Below are positions 34,717 to 46,300 of a DNA stretch of 64,000 nt, one piece after another. Position numbers and translations under genes: made by a program. The notes beneath the pieces were generated by a model. It did no database searches. It worked only from the letters and a program-made list of their open reading frames with translations, and had not been told where the DNA came from. The first letter of the stretch is position 1. The number at the start of each line of letters is the position of its first letter. This DNA is from Stropharia rugosoannulata (taxonomy: Eukaryota; Basidiomycota; Agaricomycetes; Agaricales; Strophariaceae): positions 1,922,001-1,986,000 of the forward strand of contig JANCIK010000010.1 in NCBI GenBank assembly GCA_028532985.1. Direction: 5' to 3'.

Positions 34717-37700
34717 ATGAACCCCCACTTCCATCACCCGCCACCTCCAGGCCTCGTACACTATTACCCAGTAAACCCGCCCTGGCCTCACCCTCATGCC
34801 ATCCCGCAGCATCAACGTTATGTGGCTCCAGGAGCAAGTCTAAATGCGCAACCCTATCCTCAGTTTCATAATCGCGAACACACAATCACGTCGTATCCAG
34901 TACACCAGAACTATCCCTCAGATGCAAATGGGTGGCACTCTTCTGCGAAGCCGCATAATCAGTCACCTCCTGTTTCCGCCCCTCATACTCCACTTCATCC
35001 ACCCGGCTTGGCGCTACCCACACATACCCATTCGCTGAAGTCTCATGCTGAGGGAGATGTCTCACGATCACATATGCAAGAGTTTTGGGCTGGGCGGTTG
35101 GCCCCACTGCCCGGATATCAATCGTCGCTCACCCTGTTGCCAATGAGAAAGACAGTACTCAACAGTGGGACGAAGATGCCAAAGAAGCACGAGGCACTTA
35201 CACCCGCTCTTGAACTTCTACCGCCTCAATCCTATCTAATCAACTCACATGAAAGAAATGGGTCACTCACAACCATCCATTCTTCCCCTACCTTGGTCGG
35301 AGAAGTGGGTCTCTTCTGTCTGCACATCATTTTATTTTAATCTTGTTTGTTAGGACATAAATCTGGAATTCGGCATTTCAAAGTCCCAAACAGTGTCTCC
35401 TACAATGAAAACAAATAAAACAGAAAATGAACAAGTATGTGTATAGTCGTCAAAGTCGTTCTAGTCGAGGTCGTACTAACACCTACTTCTCCAGAAGAAA
35501 GTATCTGAATTCGTTCTGGATAAATATGTGCGTATCTGATGTTCCCGCGTTTACGACTGCTGACGTTTTAGCAGGCTGAATCATTCGTGCCCCAATATCT
35601 GTACAACATACAAAGAGAACCTCATCCACTGAAACCATTGCCTGCAATTCCTGTATTTCCGCCGATATCGTATCTAAATTTATTCTTGATACCAGACTTA
35701 ATTAATAAGACTGGCGATACCCCCTCCCTTCTCCTAGCGCCTCCACCAGCAGAGGGTGAGACGTCTGCACCCTTGGATGTTAGCACGTATAGCGCCCATT
35801 GGGCAGATGTTCTGCGCTGGGAGCTCGACGCCATTGCTCGCGACAAAGAGCGGATAGTACTTTGGAAACGGGGCATCAAAGTTGCCATGTGGAAGGACTC
35901 CGAATTCATGTTTACTGTCCCTGGAATCCGAGAGAACTACCCATACCTTGAAGTTGGAGACATAGTGCACCTACGAGAAGTGTTTGTGGAGGAGCACCGT
36001 GGGACAATGCGAGCACTTGAAGGGCGTGTAACCGCGTTGCGAAAGCAGGAAGGGCTTGTTTGTGAGTAAAAATTCATAAGCGATAAATCAGCTGCCTTCA
36101 TTTTTTCCAGACATTTTCAGTTCTCCGCTCAAGGAACATGTCCAGACCTATGTTCCCTTGTCACTCGACAATATCAAAACTGAAAATGGTTTTGTGGTTT
36201 TTTCTGAGGGAGAAACAGTTCCTTTCGTATTTAATACCTCCTTTATGACCAATGCTCGGCCTCTCTGTGTTATGCAGGATGCTGTTGATACAGTGGCTCA
36301 TATGTTGTCGTCAAAATCTCAAGGAATGAATTTAGCAAGGCAGTGGATTTTTCCCGAGGTTGAAGATGTGAATACGCTGCCCTGCGATATGTTGGGAGAT
36401 GGTGAAATCAAAGAAACAGAATGGAAAGACCCTGGACTGAATATCGAACAACGGGTGGGTGCAGCAGGAGTTATTATAATTATACTAATGCATTCATTGT
36501 CGACAGCTTGCCGTCACTTTTGTTGCTAAGTATCAGTACCCTGTACCACGTCTCATTAGTGGCCCACCTGGAACGGGAAAAACAAGGTTTGGACAATATT
36601 CTACCAATTTTGTTTCGAAATATTTTCTATCTGGACTGACAATTGCCACAGGACTGTCGTGGAGTCTGTACTGCAGATCTTCCGCCTCCAGCCTGAAGCT
36701 TGCATCCTTGTATGCGCCCCATCTAACCCAGCCACAGACACGCTAGTCTTGCGTCTTCAGAAGCACCTACAACGGCACGAGATGTTACGCTTAAATGCTC
36801 CGAATAGGACATTTGCCGAGGTCCCGGACATAATTATGCCATACTGTTGTAGGTCCAGTTTTCTCCATTCGGCCAATCAAATATTGATTTCACGCATAGA
36901 TATCGAAAATAATAAATTCTCGCTTCCCCCTTGGAAGCAGCTCCTGAACTATCGAGTTGTCGTTACTTCATGCCTGGACGCGGGCATTTTAGTTTCTGCC
37001 CATTGCACTAATTCAATACTGATGAAGTTAGAAAATCAAGTCACGGCTTCACTGCATCCCCATCGTTTGCCCAAACATGTTACTCAACCACACTGGACGC
37101 ACCTATTAATTGATGAAGCTGCGCAGGGGTCAGAACCCGAGCTGCTTGTGCCTATCTCGGTTGTTCTTTCCGACGTTTGTGGTGCCGACATTCAAGGACA
37201 AACTTTCGTGCCTCAGCTGGCGCTTTGCGGCGATATTAATCAATGTTAGTTCTTATACATTTCATCTGCTGTCACTGTTCAGCACATGTTACAGTGGGTC
37301 CCAATGTCTTTTCTGAAGAGGCAAGAAACGCTGAACTTGAAGTCTCGCTGCTCGAACGGTTGTTTGAGCGCCCCCTGTACTCTAACCATTTGCGAGAAGT
37401 AGAGCAACAGTTGAATGGGGGTATTTTACGTTTATCGCCCTACACGAGATTAGTAAAGGTAATTCAATCTTCTAATGCATTCCTTTTTGTACTAAACGAC
37501 TGCTGCTCGACACAGAATTACCGCAGCCATCCAATAATTTTAATGCCTCCCTCTGCGTTATTCTACAACGACTCCCTCCATCCTTTTGCGCTCACAAATG
37601 GGAAAATAAGCTGGCCCGGCCTTTCAGACCAAGCTTTACCTCTTAAATTCATAGGCACTGATGCGGAAGACAAATCCAACGATGACCGTGCCTCGTGGTT

Positions 37701-38524
37701 TAACCCAGGACAGATTGACATCATAGTAGATGTGATCAAGTCGTTACTGGCGAACTCACGCCAGTCCCAGCCGGAGTTGCACGCCCGGGAGATAGGCGTG
37801 ATGGCCCCGTGGAGGCAGCAGGTCTGGAAATTGCGCAAGAGGTTGAGGAACGAAGGGTTGTATGCAGTCGACGTGGGAACAGTGGAGGTGAGTATTCCTT
37901 TTACTTTCAATATTCGACTCCCTAATTCAACTATTGACATCCTGCGTAGGATTATCAAGGTCGTGAAACTCGAGTTGTCATTTTATCTTGCGTGAGGTCG
38001 AGTGAGCGGTTCTTGGAAGAGGATCACAAGAAGGCCATGGGCTTGATACTACAAAAAAAGAGGTGAGTCAGCGAAACGCTACCGTGGCTCAGTGGATAAA
38101 CAGTAGGTCTGGAGGTTGAACGTGGCTATCACACGAGCCAAAGAGCTTCTCGTTGTTGTTGGCAAAGGCTCTCTTTTGAAACGTGATCCTTATTGGAAGA
38201 GTTTCCTCCAGTTCTGCATTAGGAACGGTCTGTGAGTTTTAGGAGGCTATGCTACATTCTGTTTGCAGCTTCTTGACTTGCTTGTAACCCTGTTTTCGAA
38301 ATCGGCAGATACGAAGGCCCTGACCTTTCTCTAGAGCTGGACGGGAACTATATTTCTCGCTTAGAGTACGTTCTGTTTTCTGTCCTGCGCATGCAAATAA
38401 CATGATCGCTGATGTGCGATGGTGATCTAGGTCGCAGCTCATTCTTTCGGGCAAGATTCACTTGGATCCTGAGGTTGCAGGCTTGATGATTGCTGGGGAA
38501 GTGGCTAGGGAGGCATTGAATTAG
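34717..38524 (+). CDS. SF1 RNA helicase, MOV10/SDE3-like
   Basis: Upf1-like superfamily 1 helicase related to MOV10/SDE3, which act in RNA silencing and mRNA control in other eukaryotes; that role is inferred here. ATG at 34717 (MNPHFHHPPPPGLVHYYPV) begins a Pro/His-rich, probably disordered leader of ~200 residues. A beta-rich domain follows (WADVLRWELDAIARDKERIVLWKRGIKVAMW, VGDIVHLREVF). Then come the helicase motifs: Q/I region LNIEQRLAVTFVAKYQYPVPRLISGPPGTGKTRTVVE (Walker A across introns), Ia ILVCAPSNPATDTLVLRL, II LLIDEAAQGSEPE, III QLALCGDINQLGP, IV NYRSHPIIL, V TVEDYQGRETRVVILS and VI LNVAITRAKELLVVVG. Ends EVAREALN, stop TAG at 38522-38524. About ten short introns. Convergent with the SPRY gene. 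All catalytic motifs look intact. Confidence 0.88.
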
Positions 38525-38784
38525 GGGAAATACATAATTGGATATTTGACCTAAGTTCCTTCGTAGCTGGGCGGTGGTCAGAATCTACTATATGTGGAGA
38601 ATTTGAAGTCATGTATCTCATATAAAGTACCATGTTGGACTCCAATCTCGCTGAAATTGTGTGAGTGTGTTATCTAGTAATTCCACAGTAGCAAAAGGTA
38701 TGAAAATATATAAACGTATCGAAATACAAATACTGCCCGGTGGCTATCTTTAACTTCATAATGATGCTAACCAGGTCTTCTATT

Positions 38785-39772
38785 CTACTGATATGCTGGC
38801 AGCTCTTCGTCTACGTCACTGTATGCACCTGCCATCTGGCCGACATGGCCTTTCACCCTCCATGCCCATTCGTTACCTTCTTTCCATTTGAAAAGCTCGC
38901 CTCCAAAGTTGACTTGGAAATCACAATGACCTTCCACTCCAATAGCAGCGTATACGTCTTGATTGCGTCGGGGTAGATACACACCCTGGAATGCAGTCGG
39001 TAGACGTAGGCCGTTGTAAGTATATAATATAGAGCCTGTCTCGAACTCATAGCCACAGCCTACAGTATCCCCTGGTTGTATTTGGGTGATCACATCTGTA
39101 TAGCTCCTGCCACCGTCAGAATCTTCGAAGAACTTGCGGAAATCGTCGAGATGAAAACCGCTGCTCATCCTATTCCAACCTGGCAGCCTCCACGAAGGAT
39201 AGGGCCTACACGCAGTTCCTACAGCAATGATGCCTTCCATGCGTGATATGACGACTTCGAAGTAGATCCCTGTCTTCCCCTTGATATCGTACAAGCCTGA
39301 TATAATAGGGAGGTCGCTGAGCAGGCAGACGTCCTTGCATTCTTGAGTCGTATGCACGTTGACAAGTTCAGCCCCGCTCTTCGATTCATTCCGAATGTGA
39401 CCTGAGAACCGAGGGGTGATTGGGACTTCGAATCCCCAAGCCTTGCAGCCAATGCTTCTGATTCTATCTATCAAATCAGAGGGCAGGAGTTTCGGTGGCT
39501 CAAGAGGGTATTCCTCGCAGAAACGCTCTGCATCATCAAATTCGTCCTCAGGTGCTTCGTTGTATTTCCCATATTTATGCTGTAAGTAATGTAGTGTAAG
39601 ATGTAGAGCCTGGTAGGCCATTGAATGAGCCACTTGCCGATATCTCTGGGGCTGGGGTCCACTCTGGGGGTGCTGCTGACCGCCGGGACCCATGAGCGCC
39701 TGATCCTGATGGTGCTGCCGAGTCCTCTGGTGCGAATTTCTGCTTCAACTGTCTGAAAAGGGTGGGCGGCAT
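38785..39772 (-). CDS. SPRY (B30.2-like) domain protein
   Basis: Basidiomycete SPRY-domain protein; SPRY domains bind protein partners, role here unknown. ATG at 39772 gives MPPTLFRQLKQKFAPEDSAAPSGSGAHG...PPEWTPAPE in one frame; the main exon then reads APEDEFDDAERFCEEYPLEPPKLLPSDLIDRI in another. A short intron beginning at gtggctc (about 39638) must join them, ending either at ttacag before HKYGKYNEA or at cgaag before PEDEF; neither junction is fully satisfactory (see findings). SPRY core: SDLPIISGLYDIKGKTGIYFEVVISRMEGIIAVGTACRPYPSWRLPGW, HLDDFRKFFED, GDTVGCGYEFETGSILYTYNG and VYAAIGVEGHCDFQVNFGGE. Ends DVDEELPAYQ, stop at 38785. Confidence 0.8.
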
Positions 39773-39989
39773 GATAGCGAAAGACAAGAGACAAGATTAC
39801 GCTGTCTTGGCCATGTTATCCGAGTCATTGCCGCGTATGTGGGTGAGATGCATCAAGGCAATGCAGGGGATACGAGTGTATATACTATATATGGTGAAAG
39901 ATAAGATCGCCTTGATGTAAGTTTCTAGCGCCGCCAAATATTTGGATTCTGGGTGCGGGTCGTACTTACCATACTCTTCCTCGTTCGCC
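39773..39989. promoter_or_regulatory. Short bidirectional promoter region, SPRY gene / RPC11
   Basis: 217 bp between divergent start codons. It contains tatatactatatatgg near 39885-39900, which could serve as a TATA-like element for either side; no functional evidence. Confidence 0.45.
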
Positions 39990-40533
39990 ATGTTATTCTG
40001 CCCGACTTGTGCCAATCTCCTGGTTATATCAATGGAGACTGGACTGAACAAATGGTCCTGCAATTCATGCCCATATGAATTCCCAATAACAAAGCAGGTA
40101 TGCAGTTGGCTTATATCGGGGACACATCAGAATTTGACTAATTCTCTGCTCCATAGATGACCGCGCGAAAGAGACTGAAGCGGAAAGACATTGACGATGT
40201 GTTAGGAGGCGAAGAGCAGTGGGCACATGCAGACCAGACGCAAGGTACGCTCCCATCACCAGTTTCACGCGAACGAGAGTTAAAGGACTGTTGCAGCATC
40301 CTGCGACAAGTGCAATTTCAACAGTGCATATTTCTACCAATTGCAGATCCGTTCCGCAGATGAACCTATGACTACTTGTGAGTTTCACTTGATCTACGAG
40401 AGGCATATCACTCACCGTTCCTACTACAGTTTACCGGTGAATCACCACACGCATAGACCCACCCCAATACCTTGTTATGCTGACCATTTCTTCTAGATGC
40501 GTCAACTGTGCACACCAGTGGCGAGAAAATTAA
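39990..40533 (+). CDS. RPC11: RNA polymerase III subunit C11 (RPC10/RPC11), TFIIS-like zinc ribbons
   Basis: Small Pol III subunit needed for RNA cleavage, termination and reinitiation. Five exons: 39990-40097, 40157-40244, 40297-40377, 40430-40436 (7 nt) and 40497-40533, giving 106 residues, against 110 in yeast. N-terminal zinc ribbon MLFCPTCANLL...WSCNSCPY; the linker ITKQMTARKRLKRKDIDDVLGGEEQW matches the conserved DDVLGG segment. C-terminal TFIIS-type ribbon SCDKCNFNSAYFYQLQIRSADEPMTTFYRCVNCAHQWREN, with QxRSADEP carrying the acidic hairpin that stimulates cleavage. TAA at 40531-40533. All splice junctions are GT-AG and keep phase. No single exon gives a long ORF, so the gene is easy to miss. 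Divergent from the SPRY gene. Confidence 0.93.
40430..40436 (+). other. 7-nt microexon in RPC11
   Basis: TTTACCG lies between acceptor ctacag and donor gtgaat. With the flanking T and A it codes Phe-Tyr-Arg, completing TTFYRCVNC. Direct joining of the neighbouring exons would shift the frame away from the zinc ligands. Confidence 0.8.
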
Positions 40534-40777
40534 ATCTAGACCGCATATATTCTATCAAACATGTATATGTTTTCTAGAAGTTGGGGAGGAAGGTAATGTT
40601 ATATTTTAAGAACTATCATACTGTACCTTCTAACAACGATAAAGTTTTAAAGATGCTAGGAGACTAATGATTACAGGCTTTCTTTGTACAATAATATACA
40701 ATATGTGAAACAAAAAAAGGATAACACGAACGTATGAAGAAAAACGTATATGAAGCCAGCAGGAACTCGACATAAGG

Positions 40778-41470
40778 TTGCAGTGGATGGACAAGTCGGT
40801 TGGAATCCTGGGAGAGGTGTTTGGCTGGACCTTGGACGAACCAACCACACTACAGGTAAGTAATAGAATCATTTGTGAATTACTTCCTGAGCTAGCAATT
40901 TTAAGGAAGGAAGGATCAAACGATTTACACCACTCTGTATGTTTTCCGTGTGGCTTTAATGCGCTTCCGCCTAGGGGGACTGCTAACAACACAAGGAGAC
41001 GTCTATCTCACTGGCGAACTTAGAGGTATGTCACTAGAGGCTAATATCTGTGCCAGTGGTTCAGCGGCGATTACTGAATGGCTACGGGAGGAACTATGTG
41101 CCTCAGAAAGTGCGGGGAATTTTTTTCTGCACCTGCCGCTAATTCTCGATGGCGCGATATTTGAGCTCTTTTTCTTTGGTGCCTACCCCGGTCCTTTCAC
41201 CAGGGACAACTCACGCTTGCGCTTTAACTTGTGATTCTCCGTGCAGTGAACTCCGTCCCGTATCCTCTTCTCCCGCAACGTACAGATTCGCCAACTCCCT
41301 GCTTCTACTCCTGTGGACCTTTGGAGGCAAGTGGGGCAGGGATTCAGAGTGGTCTGTACCTGCCGGTGTTGGTTATATGGTAGGGGCATCGAAGTGCAAA
41401 CGCAGGAGAACGTCGTTGAATTTATTGACTTTATACCTGTTATTTAGAATCAAGCTCCACTGTAATCTTA
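40778..41470 (+). pseudogene. Possible decayed Lon-protease C-terminal (peptidase) domain
   Basis: Read in shifting frames, this stretch shows pieces resembling the Lon peptidase domain in the right order: GGLLTTQGDVYLTGELRG (like the LTG..G.V segment), AAITEWLREELC...FFLHLP...DGAI (like ALSWLR...HIHVP.GA) and LSPGTTHACALTC (like the catalytic GPSAGTTLACAL). LRPV (like GRPV), FGGK (like GGLKEK) and AGVGYMV followed by an ENVVEFIDFIP segment complete the series. Frames change without good introns in places, and the Ser-block is altered (GPSAG to LSPG). No start codon or ATPase domain is seen. I read it as a degraded Lon-like copy; the match is by eye from family knowledge and could be wrong. 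Confidence 0.35.
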
Positions 41471-41979
41471 TCGTATGTGGGCGTAAGAAGGACCTTTTCC
41501 TTATAGGCATAATGTACGAGGTAATGTGGGATTGCTCTCAAGAGTGCGTCTCGCGCTACTTTATAGTCTGTCGGCGCCTTCTCTTTTAGAGTGCATGCGC
41601 GAATGTAGGCAAGAAGTGTGTTATTTCAAGTCTGCCCGCGGCCGGAGAGGGAGTGGAGACTGGCACCCCGCTGGTAGACATAGTTAGGCTTATATCGACG
41701 AGGCACTTAGAAATAAGGTAATATGTCAGACAAAGCAGAACTTTACTTGCTCTATAGTCAAAGCAGTGGAAATTTGCAGAACTAGTATGCATGCAAGAAA
41801 AGAGAAAGGCGAACTTCAATTATATTAATTTCTCTAAGAAGTGGTTGTGAAAGGCCGGGCCTCGCTCAAGATTTCCTTCGAGGCAACTACATTCACTCCT
41901 CTTGTCTACCCTACTCCGTCCAATCAAAGTTTGTGCTGATGCAGCATAGGTATTTGTCAAACACTACAGCGATGTAAAA
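41471..41979. other. Intergenic, no feature seen
   Basis: About 500 bp between the Lon-like relic and the kinase-like gene stop. Nothing recognisable. Confidence 0.4.
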
Positions 41980-42849
41980 TTACATCACGGAGAACCGGTG
42001 GAAAATAAAAGCAACGTACCTGTATGAAGAGTCTATACTGCACCTCCTTTGAATTGTCCTAGGAAGGTTATACCATCGCTCTATCCCATCAAGCTCTGTA
42101 CATCCCGGAAGATATATAGTCTCATGGCTCTCGGCTAAGTCATAGAGTGGCACCATGGTATCTGGCTGGGGTACAGGAATGGAGTTGGGACAATTGTCGT
42201 GGACTGAGGCTTTCGAGAAGTCAATAATTCTGACATCCTCGCCGTGCCGAAGACCCAGCATTGAACCTGGTGGTTGATTGAGGCAGACACCGGCTTTATG
42301 GACTTCGCACAAGCCAAGCATTAACTTCCTCCTAAAACATAGTTTTTAGTATATGAAATATTCGAAGAGGCGAAAATTAGGCGCTCACACATAATCATCC
42401 CTATCCTTATGCAAGTCATGCAAATTAGTGAGTTCTTCATTATCGTCATCTAGTACTGTATGGGATCCGATGCACTCTTCAAGAATAAGGCACCCCACAG
42501 CATTCTGTTCAGAGTTACATTTCCTGTACAGCCCGTAGCACATCGGAACTACTCTTCCCTGCAGAGATAGCAGCTGATTAGAGTAGAACCCGTATTCGTG
42601 CAGCAGCAAGTTGAATGAGTCTTCGTCGAAAGCCAATTTTAGTACGACGGGGATCCTCCCGTCGCATTCAGAGAGAGGGTAGTCCACGCGTGCAGCACAT
42701 ACCGCGGTATACTCATGCTCACGGATAATAGACGTAAGACAAGCCGTAGAATCTGCAGGGAGCTTCTGGGTGACTAAGTCTCTGTATGGTTTGAACGAGT
42801 AACGTCGCCCGCAATAAGGGTTGACGACAGAAATAACATCTGGATCCAT
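41980..42849 (-). CDS. Protein-kinase-fold protein with altered catalytic loop (pseudokinase-like)
   Basis: Belongs to the kinase/phosphotransferase-fold families expanded in Agaricomycetes. ATG at 42849 (MDPDVISVVNPYCGRRYSFKPYRDL). N-lobe: RIPVVLKLAFDEDSFNLLLHEYGFYSNQLLSLQGRVVPMCYGLY, with VVLKLAF supplying the ATP-site Lys. Hinge-like LILEECIGSHTVLDDD. After one intron, LMLGLCEVHKAGVCLNQPPGSMLGLRHGEDVRIIDFSKASVHDNC. The expected catalytic-loop pattern in this family (HxAGxxHNDxxPxNVL) appears as HKAGVCLNQPPGSML, so the catalytic Asp is replaced by Gln; IIDFSKA keeps the metal-binding Asp. Stop at 41980; a donor-like AG|gtacgt shortly before the end could mean an extra 3' exon. Function unknown. 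Confidence 0.65.
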
Positions 42850-43326
42850 CTGGTGTAGACCGGTGAGGGAAAGCAGAGGGCCCGGTCTATAAAAAAACGG
42901 AGATGGTCAGTTGGTGACAGGTGGAGAGCATCCGTATCCTTTTATTCTCCGGCCCCAGAGAGTGGCCACTGCTATTTCGCTCGAAGGATATGTTTGCTTC
43001 GAGCAATTGTCATAGCACGAGCCCGTGCGTGGCCCCATTTAGAATAAATCATTGGAAACACGGCAGATACAGCATATTGCTTTCCCATACGTAGCAAAAT
43101 CCAGAGCAAACCGTATTAGTATTATCCTGTACAAATCCTGTAAGGTAAAAGAAACTCGGAGTCAGATAATTCTTCTTCCATTTATACGAAATAACACGTA
43201 CCGAACTGAGTTTGTCTAACCATGCTACAGCTAGGTTGTATGTCTCTCAATTTATAGTGGCATTACCTACCGTTTAAGTATAGTATTTGCTGATGGAAAC
43301 TGTCTTTAATTGAACTTGGAGGTGGT
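42850..43326. other. Divergent intergenic region
   Basis: About 480 bp between the kinase-like start and the open frame of the second helicase. No motif recognised; the true helicase start may lie near its right end. Confidence 0.4.
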
Positions 43327-46300
43327 TTGGGATCAAGCAATGGCCAAGCTCTGGCCCGGGCCGAGTCAATTGATGGCGGAGCTCAGCTGGGGTCCGGCCG
43401 GCCGTGTGACCTGGCCTGTGGAAGAAATTCAATTTCACGAAATGTCAAGAAACTAGGCACAGATACGACGCAACCATACGCCGCCGTCGTCCATTCGTTC
43501 TTTCCCCTGCGGCAGTCTTCCACACTGGCACAACTATTGCAACGGCTTGCGCAGGCGTCGCCGAGGGATGCATTCATTCTGCCCGGAAGTATTCTTGTTC
43601 GCCATCATGGACGCCAATTGACGCGGTCGCATGCCCCCACGAACTCAAACACACCACACTCCAGCTGGAGGCCGGCGGAACTGGCCTTGTTCTCTCATCT
43701 TTACCTGGGACGGGCGCGAGGACAATGTGTGCATAAGGAACTGCTCAGCTTGCGGCCTACGCTTCGATACGCCTCGACCGCGACGCGTACTAAATGCGCG
43801 GAGGATGCGTCAGGCTACCCTACTTCTAACGTTGTTGAAGCTGCCGCCGACGACTATTATCACCACTTCTCGCCGAAATCGAAACGTTACGATGGGTCGA
43901 AGTATAATAATAAGGGTGCCGCCGAGGGAGAGTACCTGCAGGAACGTGAAGAACAGGAAATATTTAGAATCGGAGATGAAACGACGCAACCAGCCATAAA
44001 TGAAGAACCGATAAGACGCTATGACTGGCGCGGACGCGCCGCGTCACGAATACGAAAACCTGATGCGACTGAAGAGGAAGAGCCCAAAGAATACAAGCGG
44101 CGTGTACGCAAACCTCCTACCGACTACATTGCCGCTAAAAGTCAGCTATATGCTCCTGCAATACGAGAATACACTAACAAGTACGCTCCATTGCGCTTAA
44201 TAAAAACAACGGCTAATATCGCGAGCACAGATTCTTGGAGCTTTTGGTACATGAAGAAGCACAGGACGAAGCGGCTCTTAGAGAGCGTTTAAATCAATGG
44301 GGACTAGAGAGACTTCAGAAAGAGGGATACTGCCTAACAGGAATGGGTGCATACTGGCTCAATGCTTATCAATTTGGTCGACCCGTTGCCGCGTTTTCCA
44401 TAGGGCCAGGAATAGTACTCCCGGAAAATAAATTTGAGTTAGTATTCTTCCTCCCCGCCATTCGCCTATACTTATGGACTCTTAGGACAGGGTCGCAGGT
44501 TTTGATATCACGAGTAGATCCTACGAAAGAAACGACAGTCACTGGGTCTGTTCTTGCACGTTCTGCCACCCAACTTCGTATATGTTTCCCCCATCAATTT
44601 CTTCTGGACGAAGGCACCTGGCGCGTTGACTTGGGCCGCCCAAATCTCATATATGACCGTATGCGTACGGCCATATCGCAGCTGGAAACGAACCCAATAG
44701 ACATCCTGAAGCTCGTTCCGTCGTCATCATCGGAGTATATATTGGAAGGCACCGAGTTGAGAGATATTCTGCTCAAGTCATTTGACGAACGTGCAAAGCA
44801 AAAGCAGGAGCTAAAAATGCAAGGAATCACAACTGGTGTTGCCGCAAAATCGAATGACGAATTTATAAACTCGATGGACCAGTCCGTCACTGCTGAGACC
44901 GTTCCACTGTCTTACGACGGCGCGTTCAAAGACGATCAACTCATTCTCAGCTGGGTTAAACGTTACTCGCAACCTAATCCGATTGTTGTTGAAGGAGACC
45001 CTCCCTTGAATGGCTTGAACCCCACTCAGATACGGGCGATGGCTATGATGATCGGAGAACGTTTTAGTTTGATTCAAGGAGTAATTTTTTTTTCTGGTTT
45101 AGCATTTGCTCTTGATTAACCTTTCGTACTTAGCCACCTGGAACTGGAAAGACTAAAACCATTATCGATACCGTGAAACTGCTTAAAGTGAGTATCCTTT
45201 CTGCTGTCTGTTATTCCATCTTCATATTTCATTTTAGATTCATTTCCAAGTCGCTCATCCCCTTTTGCTTTGCACGTATACCAACGTCGCGGTTGATAAT
45301 CTCGTTGAAGGACTGGTTAGGGCGGGAGTCAAGCCACTCCGCATTGGATATCACGGGACTATCAAGAACTCCCTTATTACACACAGCCTGGATTATAAAA
45401 TAGAGCAACACCCGCTAACCGCTACCATCAAAAAACTCACTGACGAACAAACGTCGGCACAGTCGGACATAGATGACCTGTTGGAAAGTTATAGGACCCT
45501 AGAGAGGAAAGTCGAAGATGCGAAACCCCTCAAACCGAGGCGCAATACCATACAACGCCTCATCAATATGCGAGAGGCACTGGTGAAACAGAAGACACGG
45601 TCGAAGATTCTTAAGAGCAAAATTTTCTCCCTCCAACAAAAAATGCTTACTGATATCGTGGCAGAAGCGGACGTGGTCAGTTGATTGTGTATTTTATGTC
45701 TGCGTTCGATTAATAGACTTATCCTTTAGGTGTGTACTACGTGCATTACTTCTGCTTGCTATGCGTTGAATATCATGGACTTCCCGGTGGTATATATCGA
45801 TGAAGCGTCTATGTCAACCGAACCGGCATCGCTGATCCCAATAATGAAAGGCGTAAGTCTGAGTTAATCCGCTCCCTTCTTCACAGAATGACAATTTTAT
45901 TTTTAGTCCGAGCATGTCTCATTAATCGGTGACCATAAACAGCTACCTCCGGTTATCACGAGTCCTAAGGCCAGAGACGACGGCTTTGGCATCAGTTTGT
46001 TCGAACGCTTAATAGAGGAAAACCGTGTGTGGTTCATGTAACACTCCCTGACAACATTGCTCACGTTAAAACATTGATGTAGATGTTCCTTCTGTGATGC
46101 TTAACATTCAATACCGCATGCATCCCAACATATCTCGTTTCCCGGCCAAGGAATTTTACGACCTTTCTCTATTGGACGGCACAGTTGACGCTAGTGGCAA
46201 ACCTTTACCTGGATTAGAACCAGTTAATTCGAAGCATACCGGCAACCATAATGTATCGAAACCATCTGTGATTTTCTTGCATCATTCAGGGAATGAATGC

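Noticed and set aside
38086..38112. cgtggctcagtgg, resembling a tRNA A-box
   Set aside because: It lies in a short intron of the MOV10-like helicase; no B-box or cloverleaf follows.
39797..40063. Minus-strand frame starting MANEEEYG..., opposite RPC11
   Set aside because: It overlaps RPC11 antisense and could not be spliced in frame to the SPRY gene; noted as a finding about the promoter only.
43631..43999. ATG-initiated frame MPPRTQTHH... as the helicase start
   Set aside because: It is out of frame with the helicase and no intron with correct phase joins them.
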